Assembly: GCF_009792795.1 (NCBI RefSeq)
Contig: NZ_VKHQ01000002.1
Location: 124,001-188,000, forward strand
Length of the DNA stretch: 64,000 bases
Direction: 5' to 3'
Origin: Cognatiluteimonas profundi
GTDB lineage: Bacteria > Pseudomonadota > Gammaproteobacteria > Xanthomonadales > Xanthomonadaceae
Shown here: positions 18,083-28,431 of the stretch, piece by piece
How positions within the stretch are numbered: position 1 is the stretch's first letter
How the letters are laid out: each line of letters begins with the position of its first letter
The notes under the pieces: model-generated
Database searches by the model: none
The model's input: the letters and a program-made list of their open reading frames with translations, nothing else
Told to the model about the DNA's origin: nothing
Program-made: the position numbers and the translations under genes

Positions 18083-19161
18083 CGATGCGCACCGTGGAGG
18101 CCGGCGGACCCCGTCCCTACTCCATCCACATTGGTGCCGGATTGCTCGACGACGGCGCCGCACTCGCCGCGCACGTACGCGGTCGCCACGTGCTGGTCGT
18201 CAGCGACAGCAACGTCGGGCCACTGCATGCGCCTCGCGTCGCGACGGCCATCCAGCGCCAGCTGCCGCATGCCCAGGTGATTGTCTCCTGCATTGCCGCG
18301 GGCGAATCTGCCAAGTCACTCGATGGCTTCGCCGAACTCCTGCGCGAGCTCGCCGACCTGGGCGCGACGCGCGACGCCTGTGTCTTCGCGCTCGGCGGCG
18401 GTGTCGTCGGCGACCTGGCCGGCTTCGCCGCCGCCTGCTGGATGCGCGGCATCGATGTCGTGCAGTTGCCGACGTCATTGCTTGCGATGGTCGATTCCTC
18501 TGTCGGTGGCAAGACCGCGGTGGACCTGCCGCAGGGAAAGAACCTCGTTGGCGCGTTCCACCCGCCGCGCGCGGTTTTCGTCGACACCTCGACACTGCGC
18601 ACGCTCCCGGACCGGGAACTGCGTGCCGGCCTTGCGGAGGTCGTGAAATACGGCGCCATCGCCGACCCGGGATTCTTCGCGTGGCTGGAAGACCATGTCG
18701 ACGCATTGATCGCGCGCGACGATGGCGTACTCGCCGAAGCCATCGCCCGCAGCTGCGAGCACAAAGCGGCCATCGTTGCGCGCGATCCGCGCGAACAGGG
18801 CGAGCGCGCGCTGCTGAACTTCGGCCATACGTTCGCCCACGCCATCGAAGCCGAACAGGCGTACGACGGCCTCAACCACGGCGAAGCCGTCGCGGTCGGC
18901 ATGGTCCTGGCGGCGCGTCTGTCGACCGTCGCGGGCATGGCGCCACCGGCGGATGCCGAGCGGCTTCGCGACCTGCTGGTCCGGCTGGGCCTGCCGGTGA
19001 CGCGACCGGCGGGGCTGCAGCCCCAGGCGTTGCTCGCGCGCATGCGGCTGGACAAGAAGGCCGATGCGGCGGGCCTGCGCTTCATCCTGTGGGACGCGCT
19101 GGGCGCGGCGCGCATCGTCGGCGACATCCGCGACGAGGACGTCCTGCAAGTGCTGCAATAG
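18079..19161 (+). CDS. aroB: 3-dehydroquinate synthase
   Basis: NAD- and metal-dependent enzyme that converts DAHP to 3-dehydroquinate. The 360 residues contain the NAD-binding [46 protein letters not shown] and metal-binding histidines in [11 protein letters not shown] and [11 protein letters not shown]. Translation is coupled to aroK. A second in-frame ATG lies two codons downstream of the chosen start. A WGR gene and hemE follow on the same strand. Confidence 0.96.
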   Translation: MTMRTVEAGGPRPYSIHIGAGLLDDGAALAAHVRGRHVLVVSDSNVGPLHAPRVATAIQRQLPHAQVIVSCIAAGESAKSLDGFAELLRELADLGATRDACVFALGGGVVGDLAGFAAACWMRGIDVVQLPTSLLAMVDSSVGGKTAVDLPQGKNLVGAFHPPRAVFVDTSTLRTLPDRELRAGLAEVVKYGAIADPGFFAWLEDHVDALIARDDGVLAEAIARSCEHKAAIVARDPREQGERALLNFGHTFAHAIEAEQAYDGLNHGEAVAVGMVLAARLSTVAGMAPPADAERLRDLLVRLGLPVTRPAGLQPQALLARMRLDKKADAAGLRFILWDALGAARIVGDIRDEDVLQVLQ

Positions 19162-19190
19162 CAGGTGCTGCAATGGCCGGCCTCCGCCGC

Positions 19191-19205
19191 CCGGTACAAT
19201 TCCGG
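19191..19205 (+). promoter_or_regulatory. Leaderless-type -10 box for the WGR gene within CCGG arms
   Basis: TACAAT (19195-19200, five of six consensus) lies between CCGG (19191-19194) and CCGG (19202-19205). It ends seven bases before the ATG at 19208, and there is no Shine-Dalgarno. Confidence 0.45.
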
Positions 19206-19207
19206 CC

Positions 19208-19462
19208 ATGCGCCTGCTCCTGCAACAACGTGCCGAGGGCCGCGAGGCCCCACGCTTCGTGCAACTGATGCTCGAACCCGACCTGCTCGGGGGCTGGGCG
19301 CTGGTGCGCGAGACCGGGCAGATCGGCGGGCGCAGCCAGCTCAAGCGCGAGCAGTTCCTGGACCAGGCGAGCGCGCAGGCGGCCTTCGAGCATGCGCGCG
19401 ACGCGCAACTCAGGAAGGGCTTCCAGCTCATGTTCGCCCAGGGTGCGGAAGCGCCGCGATAG
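19208..19462 (+). CDS. Small stand-alone WGR-domain protein with altered motif
   Basis: 84-residue protein consisting only of a WGR-like domain, a fold named for a conserved Trp-Gly-Arg and implicated in nucleic-acid contact in PARPs. Here the core reads [19 protein letters not shown], so the WGR triplet is replaced by TGQ while the surrounding pattern is kept. C-terminal acidic and basic residues follow in [16 protein letters not shown]. Its role is unknown. It sits between aroB and hemE on the same strand. Confidence 0.75.
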   Translation: MRLLLQQRAEGREAPRFVQLMLEPDLLGGWALVRETGQIGGRSQLKREQFLDQASAQAAFEHARDAQLRKGFQLMFAQGAEAPR

Positions 19463-19496
19463 CCTCCCCAGACGAGAATCCTGCTTGCACGCTCCC

Positions 19497-20558
19497 ATGA
19501 AGAACGACCGCCTGCTGCGCGCGCTGCGCCGCGAACCCGTCGATTGCACGCCGGTCTGGCTGATGCGCCAGGCGGGCCGCTATCTGCCCGAATACCGGGC
19601 GACGCGTGCCCGTGCGGGCAGCTTCCTTGCCATGGCCAAGACGCCGGAACTGGCCTGCGAAGTCACCCTGCAGCCGCTGGCACGGTTTCCGCTGGATGCG
19701 GCGATCCTGTTTTCCGACATCCTGACGATTCCCGACGCGATGGGCCTGGGCCTGTACTTCGTCGACGGCGAGGGCCCGAAATTCGAACGGACGGTGCGCA
19801 CCGCCGCCGACGTCGACCGGCTGTCGGTTCCCGACATGGAAACCAGCCTGCGCTACGTGATGGATGCCGTGCGACTGATCCGACGCGAACTCGATGGCAG
19901 CGTTCCCCTGATCGGTTTTTCCGGAAGCCCGTGGACGTTGGCCTGCTACATGGTCGAAGGCGGCGGCAGCGACAACTTCGCCCGCATCAAGGCACTGGCG
20001 CTGAACGACCCGGCAACCCTGCATCGCCTGCTGGCGGTCAACACCGATGCGGTGGTCGCCTATCTGTCGGCGCAGCGCGCCGCCGGCGCGCAGGTGCTGC
20101 AGGTGTTCGATACCTGGGGCGGCGTGCTGTCGCCAGCGATGTACCGGGAGTTCTCCCTGCCCTATCTCGTCCGCATCGCGCGCGAGCTCGAGCGCGGCGA
20201 TGGCGTCGCCCGCACGCCACTGATCCTGTTCGGCAAGGGCAATGCGCCCTACCTGGATGCGCTCGCCGCCAGCGGTTGCGAAGGCCTCGGCGTGGACTGG
20301 ACGGTGTCGCTCGAGGATGCGGCCCTGCGTACGCAGGGTCGGGTCGCGCTGCAGGGCAACCTCGACCCGGCGACGTTGTATGCGTCGCCCGCTGCCATCA
20401 GCGAGCAGGTCCGCCTGGTCCTGGACAGCTACCAGGCGGGCAACGGCGGATCACGCGAGGGGCATGTCTTCAACCTGGGCCACGGACTGTCGCCCGACAT
20501 GAGCCCCGGCCACGTCGCCGCGCTGGTCGACGCCGTGCACATCCACAGCGCGCGCTAG
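19497..20558 (+). CDS. hemE: Uroporphyrinogen decarboxylase
   Basis: Cofactor-free decarboxylation of uroporphyrinogen III to coproporphyrinogen III in haem synthesis. The 353-residue protein has the signature [27 protein letters not shown] with the key Asp near residue 78, [17 protein letters not shown], and [10 protein letters not shown] near the end. The start at 19497 fits homologues. Its TAG stop shares the tetranucleotide CTAG (20555-20558) with the stop of the convergent M28 peptidase gene. Confidence 0.96.
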   Translation: MKNDRLLRALRREPVDCTPVWLMRQAGRYLPEYRATRARAGSFLAMAKTPELACEVTLQPLARFPLDAAILFSDILTIPDAMGLGLYFVDGEGPKFERTVRTAADVDRLSVPDMETSLRYVMDAVRLIRRELDGSVPLIGFSGSPWTLACYMVEGGGSDNFARIKALALNDPATLHRLLAVNTDAVVAYLSAQRAAGAQVLQVFDTWGGVLSPAMYREFSLPYLVRIARELERGDGVARTPLILFGKGNAPYLDALAASGCEGLGVDWTVSLEDAALRTQGRVALQGNLDPATLYASPAAISEQVRLVLDSYQAGNGGSREGHVFNLGHGLSPDMSPGHVAALVDAVHIHSAR

Positions 20559-21991
20559 CGCGACTGCGGCGCAATTGCCGGCGCGGCGGGGGCGGAATAG
20601 CCCCCAAAGCTTCCAGCCGCTCCGGGAAACACCACCGGACTTTCGAAACCGTCCTTCGATACGGCCGCCACGCCGAAGAAGTAGTTGTCGATGATCACGT
20701 TGGACAAGGTGTGGTCGGTGCTGTCGCCGACATATACCCCATGCGTCCATTGCGGATCGGTGGTCAGCCGCCAATACACCTTGTAGCCGGCGAGGTCCGG
20801 GGCCTGCGCCGCGCCCGGGCGCGTCCAGTGCAGGATCGTGTCGGCCGTGACCGCGCCATCGATGCGGACGTCGGCCGGCGGCGGTGGCGCCGATGCCATC
20901 GCCGCCAGGCTGACCGCGTTGAGTGCGGTCAACTTCGCCGCGTAGGGGAAGTCCACGCCGTCGATCGTGTCGCCATAGGCGATGCCGTTCTCCTTGCGGA
21001 CGTCCTGGTGCTGGCGGTTGTAGTTCTCGTAGGTTTCCATCACCCGCACGGCCGGATAGCCGGCGTCGTTGAATGGACGCTGGTGCCCGCCACGGTCGAA
21101 GCGGTCGAGCCGGTAGACCATCATCACGTCCAGGCCCGGCACGTACAGGTCGGCCATGCGTGCGATGTAGCGGGCCAGGTTGCGCGATGGCGAATCGAGT
21201 TCGCCACCGGTGAAGCGCCGCTCGCGCGCCTCGGCGGCTGTCTCGGTGACGCGGGTACCTTCGGAGAACACGCGCGCGACGGTGTTGTCGACGACGCCGG
21301 TGATGCCGGCCGTGTTGCCGATCATGTCGTTGTTGAGCATCGCCTCGATGCGCCAGCCTTCGCGTTTTGCCTTGGCCGCCAGCGTGCGGCCGCCGTACAG
21401 GCCCTGCTCCTCGCCGGACAGCGCGGCGTAGACGATCGACCCGGCGAACTTGTGTTTCGACAGGATGCGGGCGGCTTCCAGCGTGCCCGCGAGTCCGGAT
21501 GCATTGTCGTTGGCGCCCGGCGCATCGGAAGTCGAATTCATCACGTCAGAGACGCGCGAGTCGATGTCGCCGCTCATGATGACGTAGCGACCCGGATCGC
21601 TGGTTCCGCGCTGGATCGCGATGACATTGACGACTTCGGTCGGATTGGGGATGCGCTTTTCGCCGGAGATCGTCTCGCTGACGTCGATCACCTGCAGGCA
21701 GCCGCCGCACTGGGCCGAGATGCGTTCGAACTCGGCATGCACCCAGCGCCGCGCCGCGCCGATGCCGCGGGTGTTGGACTTCGTTTCGGACAGCGTGTGC
21801 CGGGTGCCGAAGCCAACGAGCTTGCGCACGTCGGCCTCGATCCGCACGGCCGAGGGCGCACGGCCGATGGCCTCGAGCAGCGGCTGCGTCGAAGGTGGCA
21901 CGACAGTCGACGCCGGCGTTGCCGCGCGCAGCGACGACGGGGCCAGGACGGCCATTCCCAACAACAATCCAGCAACCAGGTCTGTGCGCAT
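20555..21991 (-). CDS. Secreted M28-family zinc peptidase with C-terminal FN3-like domain
   Basis: 478-residue exported metallopeptidase. A signal peptide covers residues 1-23. The M28 core is at about 55-370: GANDNASG (Asp162), [10 protein letters not shown] (catalytic Glu194 and ligand Glu195) and NNDMIGN (Asp222). At the first ligand position the usual GHxD motif reads GDID (residues 141-144), an Asp in place of His. A C-terminal beta-rich segment (about 390-470) with YKVYWR and [13 protein letters not shown] looks like fibronectin type III. The start follows GGGAAG. It may be an aminopeptidase; the specificity is unknown. Confidence 0.85.
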   Translation of the reverse strand: MRTDLVAGLLLGMAVLAPSSLRAATPASTVVPPSTQPLLEAIGRAPSAVRIEADVRKLVGFGTRHTLSETKSNTRGIGAARRWVHAEFERISAQCGGCLQVIDVSETISGEKRIPNPTEVVNVIAIQRGTSDPGRYVIMSGDIDSRVSDVMNSTSDAPGANDNASGLAGTLEAARILSKHKFAGSIVYAALSGEEQGLYGGRTLAAKAKREGWRIEAMLNNDMIGNTAGITGVVDNTVARVFSEGTRVTETAAEARERRFTGGELDSPSRNLARYIARMADLYVPGLDVMMVYRLDRFDRGGHQRPFNDAGYPAVRVMETYENYNRQHQDVRKENGIAYGDTIDGVDFPYAAKLTALNAVSLAAMASAPPPPADVRIDGAVTADTILHWTRPGAAQAPDLAGYKVYWRLTTDPQWTHGVYVGDSTDHTLSNVIIDNYFFGVAAVSKDGFESPVVFPGAAGSFGGYSAPAAPAIAPQSR

Positions 21992-22147
21992 CGACGCTTC
22001 CCGTGTTCGTGATGGAGCGAGCGGCGCGCGCAATGGAGCACGACCGCGGAGGCGATCGCGAGCTTACAGCCGATCCATGCTGCCGGCCCCGGCCATCCGT
22101 CACACCTGGGGAATCGGCATCGACGCTGGCGAACGGGCGGCGCGCTG

Positions 22148-22162
22148 GCCGCTATAGTCGGC
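22148..22162 (+). promoter_or_regulatory. -10 box between GCCG/CGGC arms upstream of MFS gene
   Basis: TATAGT (22153-22158, five of six consensus) is flanked by GCCG (22148-22151, then one C) and CGGC (22159-22162). It lies 28 bases before the MFS ATG. No good -35 is visible. Confidence 0.45.
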
Positions 22163-22186
22163 GCGACGCCCGCGATTGTTGACCCG

Positions 22187-23401
22187 ATGACACCACCCGC
22201 CGCGCCAGCCGTTCCCAGGATTCCGCGCACGATCTGGGCCCTGGGCTTCGTCAGCCTGTTCACCGACATGGGCTCGGAGATGGTGCACAGCGTGCTGCCT
22301 GTGCTGCTGACCGGGCTTGGCGCCACTGCATTGACGATCGGCCTGATCGAAGGCACGGCCGAAGCACTGGTGCTCGTCACCAAGGTATTCTCGGGTTACA
22401 TCAGCGACGCCATCGGGCGCCGCAAACCGCTGGTGCTGCTCGGCTACGGACTGGCGACCGCGGTCAAACCCTTGTTCCCGCTGGCCACCAGCGTCGAGAT
22501 GGTGGTGGTCGCGCGCCTTCTGGATCGCTTCGGCAAGGGCATCCGCGGCGCGCCACGCGACGCCTTGGTCGGCGACCTGGCACCACCGGAGATCCGCGGC
22601 GCCTGCTTCGGCCTGCGCCAGTCGATGGACACCGTCGGTGCGGTGCTGGGTCCATTGATCGCGGTTGCGCTGCTCTGGGGTTTCGCCAGCAACCTGCACA
22701 CGGTGCTGTGGGTTGCGGTGGTGCCGGGAATCGCGGCGGTGCTGCTGCTGTTGAAGGTTCCGGAACCCGCGGACACCGCTCGCCGCACCGCGCGCCTGCC
22801 GCTCAGTCGTGAAGGCATGTCGCGCCTGGGCCCACGCTTCTGGCGATTGTCCCTGCTCGGCGTGCTGGTCGCCCTGGCCCGATTCAGCGAGGCGTTCCTG
22901 GTGCTGCGCGCATCCGACCGGCATGTGCCGCTGATGTTCATCCCGATGGTGCTGGTGGTGATGAGCGTCGTCTACACCTTGACGGCCTACCCCGTGGGCC
23001 GGCTGTCCGATCGGGTGTCGCGACCGACATTGCTCGCCATCGGCATGCTGGTACTGGTTGGCGCCGACGTCGCATTGGCATCGACCGACGGCTATTGGCT
23101 GCTGTTCATCGGCATTGCGCTTTGGGGGCTGCACATGGGCATGACCCAGGGCATCCTGGCGACGCTCATCGCCGACGTCTCGCCCGCCGCCTATCGCGGT
23201 ACGGCATTCGGCGTGTTCAACCTGCTGTCCGGCGCCGGGTTGCTGGCGGCCAGTGCACTGGCCGGCTGGTTGTGGGATCGCCATGGCCCGCCCGCGACAT
23301 TCTGGACCGGTGCGCTGCTGGCCCTGCTGGCCGCGGGATGGATCGTGGTGTCCCGGCGCTCCCTGCTGCCCGAAGCCGCTGCGAAAATGCCGGCAGCCTG
23401 A
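22187..23401 (+). CDS. MFS transporter
   Basis: 404-residue major facilitator superfamily protein with about 12 hydrophobic helices. The cytoplasmic loop motif between helices 2 and 3 (SDAIGRRKPLVLLG, about 65-78) and its second-half counterpart (LSDRVSRPTLLAIG, near 270) are clear. Low-specificity exporters of this group often confer tolerance to drugs or metals, but no substrate can be assigned. It is divergent from the M28 peptidase gene, with 195 bases between the starts, and converges with the sensor kinase gene. Confidence 0.85.
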   Translation: MTPPAAPAVPRIPRTIWALGFVSLFTDMGSEMVHSVLPVLLTGLGATALTIGLIEGTAEALVLVTKVFSGYISDAIGRRKPLVLLGYGLATAVKPLFPLATSVEMVVVARLLDRFGKGIRGAPRDALVGDLAPPEIRGACFGLRQSMDTVGAVLGPLIAVALLWGFASNLHTVLWVAVVPGIAAVLLLLKVPEPADTARRTARLPLSREGMSRLGPRFWRLSLLGVLVALARFSEAFLVLRASDRHVPLMFIPMVLVVMSVVYTLTAYPVGRLSDRVSRPTLLAIGMLVLVGADVALASTDGYWLLFIGIALWGLHMGMTQGILATLIADVSPAAYRGTAFGVFNLLSGAGLLAASALAGWLWDRHGPPATFWTGALLALLAAGWIVVSRRSLLPEAAAKMPAA

Positions 23402-23501
23402 GCGAAACCAGGCCCAGGCGCAGCGGGCTTGCGCAGGAGTCGACCGGAACCCGACACCGCCATCCAGGGACGCTTCGCGACCAGTGTCGATGAATCGGGC
23501 G

Positions 23502-26500
23502 TCAGGCCATTTCCAGCGGCGCCTGGCCGACCAGCGCCTGGATGGCGTCGGCCAGCATCTGCCCGGTCACCGGTTTGCGCACGAAGCCATTGAAGCCCGC
23601 CGCGCGTGCCAGCGGCTCGGCGTCGGCATCGGCGCGCGCGGTCACCGCGAGCAAGGGCGCCTTGAAACCCTGCGCGCGCAACTGCCGCGCCAGCGCCATG
23701 CCATCCATGCCGGGCAGGTCGAGATCGAGCAAGGCGATGTCGAAGCGCGCGCGGCTGCTTTGCGCCAGTGCCGCCAGCCCGTGCGCGACATGCACGACGT
23801 GATGTCCTTGCACCTGCAACAACCCGCGCAGGACTTCGGCGACGGTGGCGTCGTCCTCGACGAGCAACAGCTCGAGCGGGCGCAACGGCTGTGTATCGGG
23901 CGACGTCACCCGGACGACATTACCGTCGTGCATCGAGCCTTCCGGCAACGGCATTTCCACGGCGAAGCGCGTGCCCTTGCCAGGCGTGCTGTCGACCTCG
24001 ATGCGCCCGCCCATGGCCGAGGCCAATTCCTGGCTGATCGCCAGGCCCAGGCCGCTGCCACCGTAGCGCGCGGCCGTGCGCGCTCCATCGGCCTGCTCGA
24101 ATCGCTGGAACAAACGCGACGTCTGCTCCGCATTGAGGCCGGGCCCCGTGTCGCTGACCGTGAACCGGACATGCCCGGCGCCAACCGTGCGCACGTCGAG
24201 TCCGATCTCGCCGTCCTCGGTGAACTTGATGGCATTGCCGAGCAGGTTCAGCAGGATCTGCCGGATGCGCGTCGGATCGCCCTGCACCACCGCCGGCACG
24301 TCCGCTGCAATCGAATCGTGGAACTCCAGGCCGCGATGCCGGGCCAGCGGCCGCATCAGTTCGACCACGTCGGCGAGCATCGTGCGCAAGGCGAACGGTT
24401 GGTGTTCGAGTTGGAGCTTGCCTGATTCGATGCGCGCCAGGTCCAGGGCGTCGTTCATGAGCCGCAGCAGGTGCTCCCCCGCGCGACGGATGGATTCGGT
24501 GTAGCTGCGCTGGGTCTTGTCCAGCGCGGTCGCCAGCAGCAATTCGCTCATTCCCATCACGCCGGTCATCGGCGTGCGGATCTCGTGCCCGAGCGTGGCC
24601 AGGAACCGCGTCTTCGCCAGCGAGGCCTGCTCGGCGACGGCATGCTTGTGCTCGACGAGCTGCATTTCGTTGCGCTGGCGCAAGCGCGCGCGGTAGGCGC
24701 TGGCGAGCCACCATACCAACAGCGCCGCGGCCACCAGGAAGCCCGCCAGCGCCCATGGTGTGCGCCACCACGGCGGGTCGACGCGGAACGACAGCAGGTG
24801 CACCGCCGACCAGACGTTGTCGGCGGTCTTCGCCTTCACCTGCAAGGTGTAGCGTCCTGGTGGCAGTTGCGAAAAAATGCGCTCGCCGCTGGCGTCGGTT
24901 TCGACCCACTGCGGGTCGTAATGGTCCAGGCGAAATCGATAGCGACTGGATGCGGCGTTGTCGAAGGTGAGCAGCCGGGCAACGATGCGCAGGTCGCGAT
25001 CGCCGTGCAGGATGGTCACGTTGCGTTCCTGCCCCAACTCCACCCTGCGGTCACCGCGGCGCACGCTGGCCGATTCGACGACCAGCGCCGGCACGTTGGC
25101 CGACGGATGCACCACGGCCGGGTCGAACAGCACCAGTCCTTCGGGCGTGGCCGCGGCGATGCGGCCGTCCTGCACGCGCGCCACCGGCCTCTCGCCGAAC
25201 TCCTGGCTCGGCAGCCCATCGCGCACGCCATAGACGCGCGCCGATTGCGTGGCCGGATCGAAGCGGATCAACCCCCGAACGCTGGTCAGCCAGACGATGC
25301 CGGCACTGTCGACGGTCATGCCCTCGCTGGCCAGCGCCGGCACTCCCTGCCGCTGGTCGTAACGTGCAAGCAATCGCAGGCCGCCGCCATCCCAGCGGTA
25401 GGTTTCGAGCACGCCAAAGCGCGCCAGCCACACGGTGTTGTCGTCGCCGGAAGCAAAGCTGTCGATCATCCCGCGCGGTGCGCCCGGTACGGGTTCTAGG
25501 CGATGGCTGCCGTCGTTCCAGACCGACAGTCCCTGCGATCCGGCGATCCATGGCGCGCCGTCGGGACCCAGCCCGGCTTGCGAGACGTGCGTTCCACGCG
25601 GCAAGCCACTGGGGTCGCCCGGTTGCGAGGACTGCAGTACATGGCCCTCGCCATCGCGTTGCTGCACCCCACCCGCCTCGGAGACGATCCACAGGCTGCC
25701 GTCCGATGTTTCGTCGAGCCAGGCACGCTCACCCGGAAGCGCGGCATCCACTGCATCCTGCGAGGACCATCGTGTCGTCGCTCCGGTCTCCGGATCGAAT
25801 CGCGCCAGGCCGTCGTAGTAGCTGATCCACACCTTGCCGTCGTGATCCTCGCGCACCTCCATCGGCATGTAGCCCGCGCCGGCGTCGGTGAGTGCGTGGC
25901 GGATGTCGCCGGTTTCCGGATCCAGGCGATCGAGCACGCCGCCGCTGCCGACGAGCCACATGTCGCCGCTGCGCGATGGCGCGATTCCGTGCACGAAGGC
26001 GTTGCCCGGCGAGCCCGGATCCCCTGCCTGGCGGGACAGTACCGAGAAGCGTCGCCAGTTCGGCCGCAGGTACCACAGGCCGCTGTCGCTGCTGGCAAAC
26101 CAGAGTCCGCCTTCGCGATCCTCGTACGCACGCGACCACGACGGCTTGACCGCGCCGTGCGCGGAGTTGCTGTACAGCGGCACGTTGCGCACCGTGCCTT
26201 CGCTGTCGCGCCCGAGGCCGTCGAAGGTATCGAGCCAGTCGATGCCCTCGCGATCGCGCAGCAACATGTGGAACAGGGTCTTGTCGTATTCCGGCCAGGG
26301 CGAGAGCGAGACGCTGCCGTCCGGGTAACGGACACTGACGCCGCGCGGCGTGCCGATCCAGAGCGCGCCATCGGCGTCGATCGTCAGGCCATTGACGGCA
26401 GGCGCATGCAGCGCCGATCCGGGCAGCCGATCGAAATCGCGCCCGGTCCAGCGGGCGACACCGTTCTTGGTGCCGATCCAGAGTGTTCCGTCCGGTGCGA

Positions 26501-27077
26501 CTGCAAGCTGGCCGACCGCGGCGTCGGGAAGACTGCGCGGATCGCCCGGGCGCGGCATGTAACGGACGATGCTTCCGTCCGGCGCCAATCGATGCAATCC
26601 GCCATCCGCCGTGCCGAACCAGAGCATGCCGTCGGCAGTGGATTCGATCGACCAGACATCGTTGCTGCCGATCGTCGGGTTCGAGGCGTGATCGTAATAG
26701 CGGAATGTCTCGCGGCGCACGTCGAGCATCGCCAATCCGGCCTTGCCGGTTCCCACCCAGACGCGGTTGCGCGCATCCACGTGCACGGCCCAGACCGTGT
26801 TGTCGCGAAGCCCCTGTCCCACGCGCCACGTGCGGAAACCGATGCCGTCGTAACGCGCCAGGCCATCGCTGGTCGCGATCCACAGGTAACCGTAGGCGTC
26901 TTCGGCGATGTCGTTGATGCGGTTGGACGGCAGCCCGTCCACGACCGTCAACTGCTGGGGTTGCGGGGTTTCCGGAAGGCCTGCATGAACCGGAAGGCCC
27001 ATTGGCAGCCACAGACACAGCAACAAGGCTGCGGCCCGCAGTCGCGCGTGGAGACCTCTTTCATGCGGTGTCTTCAA
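23502..27077 (-). CDS. Hybrid histidine kinase with periplasmic two-component-regulator propeller
   Basis: Giant one-protein signalling relay of about 1,191 residues. The likely start is a TTG at 27077, because AGGGGG precedes it at ideal spacing; an in-frame ATG at 27131 would add 18 residues. After a signal peptide come Reg_prop repeats (about 40-670, many WIGT/WLGT-like blades), a Y_Y_Y domain (about 690-760) and one membrane helix (near 770-790). Then come HisKA (His831 in ATLGHEIRTP), HATPase_c (NLLGNAIKF, GGSGLGLAIS) and a C-terminal receiver (DIALLDLDLPGMDG). No DNA-binding or HPt domain is present, so an unlinked partner must complete the relay. Confidence 0.9.
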   Translation of the reverse strand: MKTPHERGLHARLRAAALLLCLWLPMGLPVHAGLPETPQPQQLTVVDGLPSNRINDIAEDAYGYLWIATSDGLARYDGIGFRTWRVGQGLRDNTVWAVHVDARNRVWVGTGKAGLAMLDVRRETFRYYDHASNPTIGSNDVWSIESTADGMLWFGTADGGLHRLAPDGSIVRYMPRPGDPRSLPDAAVGQLAVAPDGTLWIGTKNGVARWTGRDFDRLPGSALHAPAVNGLTIDADGALWIGTPRGVSVRYPDGSVSLSPWPEYDKTLFHMLLRDREGIDWLDTFDGLGRDSEGTVRNVPLYSNSAHGAVKPSWSRAYEDREGGLWFASSDSGLWYLRPNWRRFSVLSRQAGDPGSPGNAFVHGIAPSRSGDMWLVGSGGVLDRLDPETGDIRHALTDAGAGYMPMEVREDHDGKVWISYYDGLARFDPETGATTRWSSQDAVDAALPGERAWLDETSDGSLWIVSEAGGVQQRDGEGHVLQSSQPGDPSGLPRGTHVSQAGLGPDGAPWIAGSQGLSVWNDGSHRLEPVPGAPRGMIDSFASGDDNTVWLARFGVLETYRWDGGGLRLLARYDQRQGVPALASEGMTVDSAGIVWLTSVRGLIRFDPATQSARVYGVRDGLPSQEFGERPVARVQDGRIAAATPEGLVLFDPAVVHPSANVPALVVESASVRRGDRRVELGQERNVTILHGDRDLRIVARLLTFDNAASSRYRFRLDHYDPQWVETDASGERIFSQLPPGRYTLQVKAKTADNVWSAVHLLSFRVDPPWWRTPWALAGFLVAAALLVWWLASAYRARLRQRNEMQLVEHKHAVAEQASLAKTRFLATLGHEIRTPMTGVMGMSELLLATALDKTQRSYTESIRRAGEHLLRLMNDALDLARIESGKLQLEHQPFALRTMLADVVELMRPLARHRGLEFHDSIAADVPAVVQGDPTRIRQILLNLLGNAIKFTEDGEIGLDVRTVGAGHVRFTVSDTGPGLNAEQTSRLFQRFEQADGARTAARYGGSGLGLAISQELASAMGGRIEVDSTPGKGTRFAVEMPLPEGSMHDGNVVRVTSPDTQPLRPLELLLVEDDATVAEVLRGLLQVQGHHVVHVAHGLAALAQSSRARFDIALLDLDLPGMDGMALARQLRAQGFKAPLLAVTARADADAEPLARAAGFNGFVRKPVTGQMLADAIQALVGQAPLEMA

Positions 27078-27164
27078 TGAACGCCCCCTGCGGACTGCCC
27101 TGTCACCGCCTGCGGCATGGTCGCAATGCACCGCAGCGCCCGCAAGCGTTCATTGAATGGGGCC

Positions 27165-27170
27165 TAGAAT
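27165..27170 (+). promoter_or_regulatory. Candidate -10 box for the YceI/b561 operon
   Basis: TAGAAT stands 23 bases before the ATG of the first YceI gene, in the short divergent region shared with the sensor kinase. Five of six bases match consensus. No convincing -35 is seen. Confidence 0.35.
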
Positions 27171-27193
27171 CGCGAACCTGCCGAGGATTGCCG

Positions 27194-27829
27194 ATGAAGC
27201 GATATTCCCCCGTGCTCTGGTGCTTGCTGGCATTGCCATTGGGCGCAATCGCGCAACCGGCCAGCTATCAACTGGACCCGGTCCACACGCGGGTGCTGTT
27301 CCTGGTCAGCCATGCCGGTTATTCGCAGGCGATGGGTACTGTGTCCGGCAGTACCGGCACGGTCACGTTCGATCCGGACGACTGGTCGAGCGCCAGGCTG
27401 TCGGTGTCGGTGCCGATGACGCGGCTGGACATGGGTGATGCGGGCTGGAATCGCGCGGTCGACGCGCCCGCCCTGCTCGACGTGGCCGCCCATCCGGTGG
27501 CGACGTTCGTGTCCACCCGGGTCACGCCGAAGGACCACGATCACGCGCTCGTCTGCGGAACCCTCTCGCTGCGCGGGATTGCGCGGGACACCTGCCTGGA
27601 TGTCACCTTCAACCAGCTCAAGCGCCTGTCGCTGCCGCCGTTCCGGCGCACCGCGGGGTTTTCGGCCACGGCCACGCTCAGCCGCAAGGACTTCGGCATC
27701 GCTGCCTGGCCCGGCGTGATCGGCGACGCGGTGCAGCTGCGAATCGAAGCCGAAGCGGAAGCGGCTCGCGGTCCACCGGCACCGGCCGCTCCGGTCACCC
27801 CGCCCGACGCGCAACCGCCGCAGCCATGA
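27194..27829 (+). CDS. YceI family periplasmic lipid-binding-like protein (first copy)
   Basis: 211-residue exported protein: signal peptide to about residue 20, then a YceI lipocalin-like barrel (YQLDPVHTRVLFLVSH to about 185). YceI proteins bind isoprenoid or polyprenyl-type ligands and often accompany cytochrome b561. A Pro/Ala-rich tail (about 190-211) extends beyond the domain. The ATG follows GAGG. The stop overlaps the start of the b561 gene (ATGA), so the two are coupled. Confidence 0.9.
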   Translation: MKRYSPVLWCLLALPLGAIAQPASYQLDPVHTRVLFLVSHAGYSQAMGTVSGSTGTVTFDPDDWSSARLSVSVPMTRLDMGDAGWNRAVDAPALLDVAAHPVATFVSTRVTPKDHDHALVCGTLSLRGIARDTCLDVTFNQLKRLSLPPFRRTAGFSATATLSRKDFGIAAWPGVIGDAVQLRIEAEAEAARGPPAPAAPVTPPDAQPPQP

Positions 27830-28431
27830 GCTGGAAGAATCCCGCGGATCGTTGGGGCTCGGTGAGCCAGGCCTTCCACTGGCTGGTCGTGGTCCTGGTC
27901 CTGGTCATGGCCTACCTCGGCCTGACCATGACCGACCTGCCCAACAGTCCGCACAAGATCCGGCTGTACGCACTGCACAAGTCGATCGGCCTGACCATCC
28001 TGGCCCTGGTCGCGCTGCGGCTGCTGTGGCGCTGGTACGCCGGCACGCCACGCCCGCTGGACGGCGTGCCGCGCTGGCAGTCGCGCGTGGCGACCGCAAC
28101 GCATTGGGCCTTGTATGGGTTGTTGTTCGCGATGCCGGTCAGTGGCTGGCTGGTCAATTCGACGGCTGGCTTTCCATTGCAGTGGTTTGGCCTGTTCAAC
28201 CTGCCGCCGATCGCGGGCAAGGACGAGGCGATGCGCGCGTTGACCCGCTCCACCCATGAGTTGCTGTTCTGGACGCTGGTCGCGACGGTGCTGCTGCATG
28301 CGGGTGCCGCCGCGTACCACCACTTCATGCGGCGCGATGCAACACTCCTGCGCATGTTGCCGCATCGCCGGACGCGCACCGACTCACTGATTGCACGTCG
28401 CCCCGACCAGGATGTCCACCATGTCCGTTAG
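27826..28431 (+). CDS. Cytochrome b561
   Basis: 201-residue inner-membrane dihaem b-type cytochrome of the bacterial b561 family, which passes electrons between quinol and periplasmic partners. Four membrane helices are evident. Candidate haem ligands are His18, His51, His144 and His158. The WHWL-like FHWLVVV and LHKSIGL motifs are typical. It is translationally coupled to the YceI gene upstream, and overlaps the second YceI gene by about 10 bases. Confidence 0.9.
   Translation: MSWKNPADRWGSVSQAFHWLVVVLVLVMAYLGLTMTDLPNSPHKIRLYALHKSIGLTILALVALRLLWRWYAGTPRPLDGVPRWQSRVATATHWALYGLLFAMPVSGWLVNSTAGFPLQWFGLFNLPPIAGKDEAMRALTRSTHELLFWTLVATVLLHAGAAAYHHFMRRDATLLRMLPHRRTRTDSLIARRPDQDVHHVR

Noticed and set aside
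19544-22012. An 822-codon plus-strand open frame across hemE and the M28 peptidase gene
   Set aside because: It is Arg/Pro/Gly-rich without domain motifs and is a GC-content shadow of two well-supported genes in other frames.
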